From a bacterium (lineage in GTDB: Bacteria; Desulfobacterota; S145-22), in contig JALTEW010000096.1 in the NCBI GenBank assembly GCA_027073795.1, positions 1 to 10,775 on the forward strand: a stretch of DNA of 10,775 nt, written 5' to 3'. Every line of letters starts with the position of its first letter. Within the stretch, counting starts at the first letter, position 1. The position numbers were made by a program, and so were the translations under genes. Under the pieces are notes generated by a model. It did not search any database. It was given only the letters and a program-made list of their open reading frames with translations, and was not told the DNA's origin. Below are positions 6,352 through 10,775 of this stretch, one piece after another.

Positions 6352-6439
6352 TCGCTGGGGGTGCTTCGCAGGCTGAGAGTCCACAGTTACGTGGTAACCC
6401 CAAGAACCTGATCTGGGTAATACCAGCGGAGGGAAGCGA
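6352..6439 (+). ncRNA. TPP riboswitch (THI element)
   Basis: The conserved blocks are all present and in order: GGGGGTGC (6357-6364), CTGAGA (6373-6378), then ACCTGATCTGG and GTAATACCAGCG (6406-6428), then GGGAAGCGA. The closing helix P1 is TCGCT (6352-6356) with AGCGA (6435-6439), and a small variable arm pairs CCAC (6381-6384) with GTGG (6391-6394). Thiamine pyrophosphate binding would lower expression of the four genes downstream. The expression platform (6440-6524) has no strong intrinsic terminator, so control of translation initiation is more likely. It contains the 10-base direct repeat described separately and a strong GGAGGTG ribosome binding site (6514-6520). Confidence 0.96.
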
Positions 6440-6472
6440 TGATTGCTGCTTGTTTTTCTGCAACTGGATCTT

Positions 6473-6506
6473 TTTATTCTGAAATAAGCGTACCCGTTTA
6501 TTCTGA
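6473..6506 (+). repeat. 10-base direct repeat in the riboswitch expression platform
   Basis: TTTATTCTGA occurs at 6473-6482 and again at 6497-6506, 24 bases apart. The segment AATAA (6483-6487) between the copies can pair with TTATT in either copy, giving two alternative short hairpins. The helices are only five A-U pairs, so a switching role is tentative. Confidence 0.45.
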
Positions 6507-6524
6507 GAAGAGGGGAGGTGTCTT

Positions 6525-7733
6525 ATGAACCCTGTCCGGACCTTCCGAAACCTCGGCCCCGCGTGGATTATCAGCGCCGTTGCGTGCGGCCCCGCCACGC
6601 TGGCCAGCGTATCTCTTTCCGGCAGCAGTTTTGGATATGCCTTTCTGTGGGTGGTCATCCTGAGCGCTGTCTTCGGGGCTACCGCCCAATACCTGTCTGC
6701 GAAAGTCAGTGTTATCTTTGAAAAGGGCATCATCACGCTTGTTACAGAACGCTTCGGCAAAATCATGGGCGGCCTACTGACCCTTGACGCCCTGGCAGCA
6801 ACCTGGCTGGCTGCTGTGGTGCTAATGAAGGCCCTTGTGGGGGTTACTTCCTATCTCACGGGGTTTCCCAGCCCCTGGTGGGGGATTCTTTATGCCGCTC
6901 TTTTCTCCGCCCTACTGATCCGGGGCGGATACCCTCTGTTCGAAACCATTTGCAAGCTGTTGGTGATCGGGATTGTCTTATGTTTTGCGGCAACACTTTT
7001 CGTGGTTCCCATCGATTGGGCCGCCGCCCTGAAGGGTCTCGTCCCTTCCCTCCCCGGCGGGGGTAAGGGGGCCATCATGATGGCCGGCATCATGGGGGGC
7101 GCCGTTCATATCACGATTATTGCCATGCACTCCTACACGGTTCAGGAGCGCAACTGGAAGTCCGCCAACCTCCCCACTGTGCGCTTTGATGTCATCTCTT
7201 CCATGCTTGTAGCTTTTGGAATTTACAGCATCGTTATCTTCCTGGTGTCCGCCGCCACCCTGCACACCCACGGTATCCACGCAAAGGGTGCCCTGGATGT
7301 GGCCAAAAGTCTGAAACCCATCCTGGGCCCTTACGCCTCGGTTGCCTTCTTCACAGGCCTGTGGGGCGCTACGGTTTCAACCATCATGCCCACGTTTCAG
7401 GCCGGCGCGTATTTCATCGGAGATTTCTTCAATTTTTCCCTGAAGCCGGAAGATAATCGTTTTAAGGCCGCCATCATCCTCGGCATCCTGCTCAGCATCA
7501 TCGGTCCCTTCCTCAAAGGCACCTTCTTCCCCCTTTTAATCATCATGCTGGCGCTGGGGCTATGTGGCACACCCTTCATCCTTATCCTGCTGCTCCTCCT
7601 TCTGAACACCCGGCGTATCGACCTGCTGGGTTTGAAAAACAGGTGGCTGACCATGCTGGGCGCCGTTACAACAGCCATCTCACTCTTTTTGGCGGTACGC
7701 TTTATCATCTCACTCATAGGAAAATTAAAATGA
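6525..7733 (+). CDS. Nramp-fold transporter with altered metal-site motifs, TPP-regulated
   Basis: A 402-residue, very hydrophobic inner-membrane protein with about 11 transmembrane helices. The N-terminus aligns without gaps to the Nramp family: GPAWIISAVACGPAT (11-25), then GSSFGYAFLW (33-42). In classic Mn/Fe transporters the first helix carries DPGN; here the aligned residues are GPAT (22-25), so the metal-binding Asp and Asn are absent. In the sixth helix the canonical MPHN is replaced by HITI (195-198), while the flanking GIMGGAV and HS..VQ positions are kept. The substrate is therefore probably not the usual divalent metals. As first gene after the TPP riboswitch, it may import a thiamine precursor, or a metal needed in the pathway. 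The ATG start (6525) has GGAGG six bases upstream. The stop overlaps the start of the next gene (ATGA). The canonical motifs are quoted from family knowledge, not from a search. Confidence 0.8.
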   Translation: MNPVRTFRNLGPAWIISAVACGPATLASVSLSGSSFGYAFLWVVILSAVFGATAQYLSAKVSVIFEKGIITLVTERFGKIMGGLLTLDALAATWLAAVVLMKALVGVTSYLTGFPSPWWGILYAALFSALLIRGGYPLFETICKLLVIGIVLCFAATLFVVPIDWAAALKGLVPSLPGGGKGAIMMAGIMGGAVHITIIAMHSYTVQERNWKSANLPTVRFDVISSMLVAFGIYSIVIFLVSAATLHTHGIHAKGALDVAKSLKPILGPYASVAFFTGLWGATVSTIMPTFQAGAYFIGDFFNFSLKPEDNRFKAAIILGILLSIIGPFLKGTFFPLLIIMLALGLCGTPFILILLLLLLNTRRIDLLGLKNRWLTMLGAVTTAISLFLAVRFIISLIGKLK

Positions 7734-8278
7734 GAACCTGCAAACCCTTTTTCGGCCTGAGAACCCTCATCGTCGGGGATGTGAATACGGGCAAGACTTC
7801 CTATACGCAACTGCTGCTTTTGAAGTGCCGGGGGGAGAAAATTATCATTGTGCTTGACATGGCGCCCGAAATGGTCAGGGGGATCGGAGGGAAAATGAAA
7901 GTTCCATTAGATCCGGACATCCATTATTTCACCACGCAAATCCGCCCTCCGCGCCTTACGGGGAAAAACGAACATGAATCCATGAAAATCGCCTCCGAAA
8001 ATGCGGCAAATATTGAAAGGGACCTCTTTTCAAAAGCAGACAGCATCCCGGCCGACGCCCTTATCATTAATGATGTATCACTTTATCTCCAGATGGGAAA
8101 TCTTAAACGTCTCACCCATGTTCTTGAGAAATTTCCCACCGTTATTATGAACGGCTATTTTGGGAACACCTTCTCGGAAGGCCCCCTGACGGAGAAGGAA
8201 AGAGGAAACATGAAACGACTTATGAAGGTTTGCAACCAAGTCATCGAGGCAGGGGAATTGAATCAAGGGAGTGAATAG
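7730..8278 (+). CDS. Small P-loop NTPase of unknown function in the thiamine operon
   Basis: A 182-residue soluble protein with a clear Walker A motif GDVNTGKT (16-23) after a hydrophobic strand, and a likely second-strand acidic motif in ALIINDVSLYL (110-120, D115). I do not recognise the family with confidence. The order of elements (Walker A near the N-terminus, an hhxDxxxLyL strand followed by GN, and a late LMKVCNQVIEAG helix) faintly recalls CobU-type cobinamide kinases, but this is weak. The start is ATG at 7730, overlapping the transporter stop TGA by four bases (ATGA), so the two are translationally coupled and likely work together. A longer in-frame start at 7562 would lie wholly inside the transporter gene and is rejected. 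Possible roles are a kinase for a thiamine precursor, or a nucleotide-driven partner of the transporter. Confidence 0.75.
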   Translation: MRTCKPFFGLRTLIVGDVNTGKTSYTQLLLLKCRGEKIIIVLDMAPEMVRGIGGKMKVPLDPDIHYFTTQIRPPRLTGKNEHESMKIASENAANIERDLFSKADSIPADALIINDVSLYLQMGNLKRLTHVLEKFPTVIMNGYFGNTFSEGPLTEKERGNMKRLMKVCNQVIEAGELNQGSE

Positions 8279-8363
8279 TGAATTTGAAAGACGTCGTGAT
8301 TAAACAGCAATTAAGAAAACTCCATTTTTGGACACAGACCAACCACAAATGAAAGGAACTCAC

Positions 8364-9725
8364 ATGAAATACTCACGACCTGTCGTTTTAACCATTGCCG
8401 GCTCCGACTCTGGAGGCGGCGCTGGTATTCAGGCGGACCTGAAAACCATTACAGTCCATGGATGCTTTGGCGTAAGCGCCATCACAGCCCTCACGGCTCA
8501 GAATACCGTCGGTGTTCAGGGTATCCTTCCGGTCCCTCTGGATTTTATTCAACAGCAGCTTACGTCCCTTTTTGATGACTTTACCATCGTGTCCGCTAAG
8601 ACCGGGATGCTGCATTCACCTGAGGTCGTCCGCTTGGTCGCCGATAACCTGAAAGTCCACCCCGGGCTGCAGCTCGTCTGTGACCCTGTCATGGTAGCAA
8701 AGAGTGGGGATAAACTTCTCGAGGATAACGCTATCCAAACCCTCAAAGGCGTGCTTCTTCCCCTTGCCACAGTGGTGACGCCAAACATCCCTGAAGCCGA
8801 GGTTCTCTGGGGACATTCGATTCAATCAGAAGGCGATAAGGAAACCGCATGCAGGGCCATCCGTGAAATGGGAGCAAAATCCGTCCTGCTTAAAGGGGGA
8901 CATGACAAGGGTGAATTCAGCACGGACCTTTTTTACGACGGGGAAGGGTTTCACCGTTTCACAGCTCCACGATATCCGACGCCGAACACCCATGGTACAG
9001 GATGCACCACGTCCGCTGCCATTGCCGCCAACCTCGCCCTCGGGAAAGACGTGCTCTCGGCCACCGCTGATGCCAAGGGATACATGGATACAGCTATTCG
9101 ATTCTCCCTTTCCATCGGACATGGTCATGGACCAACGGACCACTTTGCGGCCATTCAGCGGGGTTCCTTAAGATACGAGGTGCTTCAGAAACTTTCAGAA
9201 GCTGTGGAATTTTTCTGCTCCCATCGCGCGGGGCACTTGATTCCGGAGGTGCAGACCAACATCGCCTACGGACTTCCCTTCGCCCTTACGCACGAGGAAG
9301 TAGCGGCTATCCCGGGACGTATCGTTTCCCTGAAAGGGGCCCCTCACCCATCCGGATGCCCTACATTTGGTGCCTCCCGGCACATCGCCAACATCGTCCT
9401 GACAGTGCTTCGCTTTTCACTTGATCACCGAAGCGTTATGAATATTCGATATGAAACCACCTTTCTGGAAAACGCCAGAAAAATAGGGCTCAAGATTGGC
9501 TCCTTCGATCGCAAGGATGAACCTGCACCTGTGAAAAACCAGGAAGGGTCCACCCTCGAATGGGGGACACGGGAGGTTCTTTCCAGGTCCGAAACGATTC
9601 CAGATATTATCTTCGATACCGGAGACATCGGAAAAGAGCCTATGATCCGTGTTATCGGCAAAACCCCCATGGAAGTTGTCATCAAGGCTCTAAAAATAGG
9701 GGGAATTCAAGTAAAGGAGGAATAA
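8364..9725 (+). CDS. thiD: Bifunctional ThiD-ThiN: HMP/HMP-P kinase fused to thiamine-phosphate synthase
   Basis: A 453-residue fusion. Residues 1-265 are ThiD, which phosphorylates hydroxymethylpyrimidine (HMP) and HMP phosphate to HMP pyrophosphate. It shows TIAGSDSGGGAGIQADLKT (10-28), VCDPVMVAKSGDKLL (105-119), VTPNIPEAEVL (138-148), and the catalytic loop HGTGC (210-214) with GHGHGPT closing the domain. Residues about 273-450 are a ThiN domain, the alternative to ThiE that joins HMP-PP with thiazole phosphate: PEVQTNIAYGLP (294-305), GRIV (318-321), FGASRHIANIVL (335-346), MNIRYE (359-364), FDTGDIGKEPMIRVIGKTP (417-435). Together the protein can complete thiamine phosphate from salvaged precursors. 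ATG at 8364 is chosen because AAAGGA lies six bases upstream; an in-frame TTG at 8328 has no such site. It follows the NTPase by 85 bases and precedes cytX by four. Confidence 0.95.
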   Translation: MKYSRPVVLTIAGSDSGGGAGIQADLKTITVHGCFGVSAITALTAQNTVGVQGILPVPLDFIQQQLTSLFDDFTIVSAKTGMLHSPEVVRLVADNLKVHPGLQLVCDPVMVAKSGDKLLEDNAIQTLKGVLLPLATVVTPNIPEAEVLWGHSIQSEGDKETACRAIREMGAKSVLLKGGHDKGEFSTDLFYDGEGFHRFTAPRYPTPNTHGTGCTTSAAIAANLALGKDVLSATADAKGYMDTAIRFSLSIGHGHGPTDHFAAIQRGSLRYEVLQKLSEAVEFFCSHRAGHLIPEVQTNIAYGLPFALTHEEVAAIPGRIVSLKGAPHPSGCPTFGASRHIANIVLTVLRFSLDHRSVMNIRYETTFLENARKIGLKIGSFDRKDEPAPVKNQEGSTLEWGTREVLSRSETIPDIIFDTGDIGKEPMIRVIGKTPMEVVIKALKIGGIQVKEE

Positions 9726-9729
9726 GACC

Positions 9730-10775
9730 ATGGATGCTCTCACACCTGTCAATCCAAAGGAAAGAACGTGGAAGGGTCTCGAGTTTTTCATCCTCTGGGC
9801 AGGTGCCGGCATTTCGCTGGCAGAGATATGGGCTGGGGGTATGCTCCAGCCCATGGGGTTTGTCATCGGGCTCGCAGCTATCATCGTGGGACACCTCATT
9901 GGGAATACCGCCCTGGCCCTTGGAGGGGTTTTTGGCTCTGAGCACGGGATCCCTACGATGGTCGCCCTGCGCCCTTCGTTCGGCATTCGTGGTTCTTATC
10001 TTGCGTCGACCTTCAATATCATTCAATTGATAGGATGGACAGCGGTTATGATCTGGATAGGGGGAAACGCGGCCGATGCCCTGTTGAAATCATCTCTCGG
10101 TTCTCATCCAAAAGTATGGATGATCGGGATTGGTCTCGTTACCCTTGCGTGGTCTTTTGTGGGAGAAACCTTCTGGAAATGGCTCCAGCGTGTTTCCGTT
10201 ACGGGTCTTTTTATCCTTTCCCTGGCCATGACAGTGATGGTCTTTAAATCATACGGATGGCACAATCTGATCTCCGCCTCCCCAAAAAGCGGGATGCCCG
10301 TCCCCTTGGGTATCGATCTTGTCATTGCTATGCCTATATCATGGCTTCCCCTTGTCGCTGATTATTCACGATTCAGCCGAGGGAATCAGCCGGCCTTTTG
10401 GGGTACTTGGTGGGGATATTTCATCATGAGCAGTTGGATGTTTTTAGTCGGCCTTGCCGCTGCCATCGCGACAAAAAGCGATACGCCCGACACCATGGTT
10501 ATCCAACTGATGGCCAACTCCGGCTGGGTCATCCCGGCTCTTTTGATTGTCCTCTTTTCTACCTTCACAACGACCTTCCTGGACATCTACTCCACGGCTG
10601 TTTCGGCACAGAATCTTTTCCCACCCCTAAGGGAAAAGCAGGGGATTGTCATCAGCGGCCTCCTTGGCATCCTTATCTCCCTTGTTTTTGACGCAACCCA
10701 GTATGAGAATTTCCTCCTCCTGATAGGCTCCTTCTTTTGCCCCCTGTTCGGAGTTGCTCTCATGGACTTCTTCTA
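9730..10775 (+). CDS. cytX: CytX-type NCS1 permease, probable HMP transporter (partial)
   Basis: The first 348 residues of an NCS1-family permease; the gene runs off the right edge. It is highly hydrophobic, with about nine helices visible. Recognisable segments are TWKGLEFFILWAGAGISLAE (13-32, first helix), the GSEHGIPTMVALRPSFGIRG region typical of NCS1 transporters, the ADYSRFSRG motif of the middle loop, and STFTTTFLDIYSTAVSAQNL. CytX members in TPP regulons are predicted to import hydroxymethylpyrimidine, the substrate of ThiD, which matches the neighbour four bases upstream. The start ATG (9730) is preceded by a strong AAAGGAGG (9713-9720) that overlaps the end of the ThiD-ThiN coding region, so the two are co-transcribed. 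Cytosine as substrate is an alternative but less likely given the context. Confidence 0.87.
   Translation, partial: MDALTPVNPKERTWKGLEFFILWAGAGISLAEIWAGGMLQPMGFVIGLAAIIVGHLIGNTALALGGVFGSEHGIPTMVALRPSFGIRGSYLASTFNIIQLIGWTAVMIWIGGNAADALLKSSLGSHPKVWMIGIGLVTLAWSFVGETFWKWLQRVSVTGLFILSLAMTVMVFKSYGWHNLISASPKSGMPVPLGIDLVIAMPISWLPLVADYSRFSRGNQPAFWGTWWGYFIMSSWMFLVGLAAAIATKSDTPDTMVIQLMANSGWVIPALLIVLFSTFTTTFLDIYSTAVSAQNLFPPLREKQGIVISGLLGILISLVFDATQYENFLLLIGSFFCPLFGVALMDFF

Noticed and set aside
6323..6766. Minus-strand open frame of 147 codons across the riboswitch and the start of the transporter
   Set aside because: It lies opposite a strong TPP riboswitch and a well-supported membrane protein gene, has no recognisable domain or ribosome binding site, and has the biased composition of a shadow frame.
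7562..7729. Upstream extension of the P-loop NTPase inside the transporter gene
   Set aside because: The extension is a shadow of the transporter coding sequence. The ATGA overlap at 7730 gives a natural coupled start just before the conserved region.
8328..8363. TTG start adding 12 residues to ThiD-ThiN
   Set aside because: There is no ribosome binding site at the TTG, and the added residues resemble no ThiD N-terminus. ATG at 8364 has AAAGGA at a normal distance.
9560..10030. Plus-strand frame of 156 codons across the ThiD-ThiN/cytX junction
   Set aside because: It is out of frame with both supported genes, has a low-complexity Ser/Trp/Arg-rich translation and no ribosome binding site.

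Overview
The window looks like a chromosomal stretch from a Gram-negative bacterium, most likely a member of the Desulfobacterota (the former Deltaproteobacteria) or a close relative. The evidence is a PBP1B-type synthase with a UB2H-like segment, an outer-membrane-type lipoprotein, an OmpR/PhoB response regulator, a Crp/Fnr regulator and a bacterial ThiD-ThiN fusion. The taxonomic call is inference. No tRNA, rRNA, insertion sequence, prophage or CRISPR array is visible.

The left part (1-6197) reads entirely on the minus strand. From right to left it holds a Crp/Fnr regulator, a bifunctional penicillin-binding protein 1B, a TPR lipoprotein one base downstream of it, a 350-base intergenic region, a large dynamin-like GTPase, and the N-terminal part of a PhoB-like response regulator that runs off the left edge. 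The PBP1B and lipoprotein pair looks like a cell-wall synthase with its outer-membrane activator (LpoP-like). The dynamin gene has an unusual leader: a good sigma70-type promoter, about 110 nt of foldable RNA with competing helices, and two consecutive intrinsic terminators, the second ending 7 bases before the ribosome binding site. It is either an attenuator/riboswitch-like leader or an independent small RNA, and I do not recognise it as a known class.

The right part (6315-10775) reads on the plus strand and is a TPP-riboswitch-controlled thiamine salvage operon. The order is promoter, TPP riboswitch, an Nramp-fold transporter with non-canonical metal-site residues, a small P-loop NTPase of unknown function (stop/start overlap ATGA), a ThiD-ThiN fusion, and a CytX-type permease cut by the right edge. 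The expected logic is uptake of hydroxymethylpyrimidine (HMP) by CytX, two phosphorylations by the ThiD domain, and joining to thiazole phosphate by the ThiN domain, with the whole unit shut off by TPP. The transporter and the NTPase are the unexplained members. They are candidates for uptake or activation of another thiamine precursor or a metal.

The strongest leads for new biology are the dynamin leader RNA and the transporter/NTPase pair under thiamine control. Smaller leads are an 11-bp-phased direct repeat resembling a Pho box in front of the response regulator, a probable leaderless PBP1B mRNA, and an FNR-like recognition helix in a Crp/Fnr protein that lacks an Fe-S cysteine cluster.
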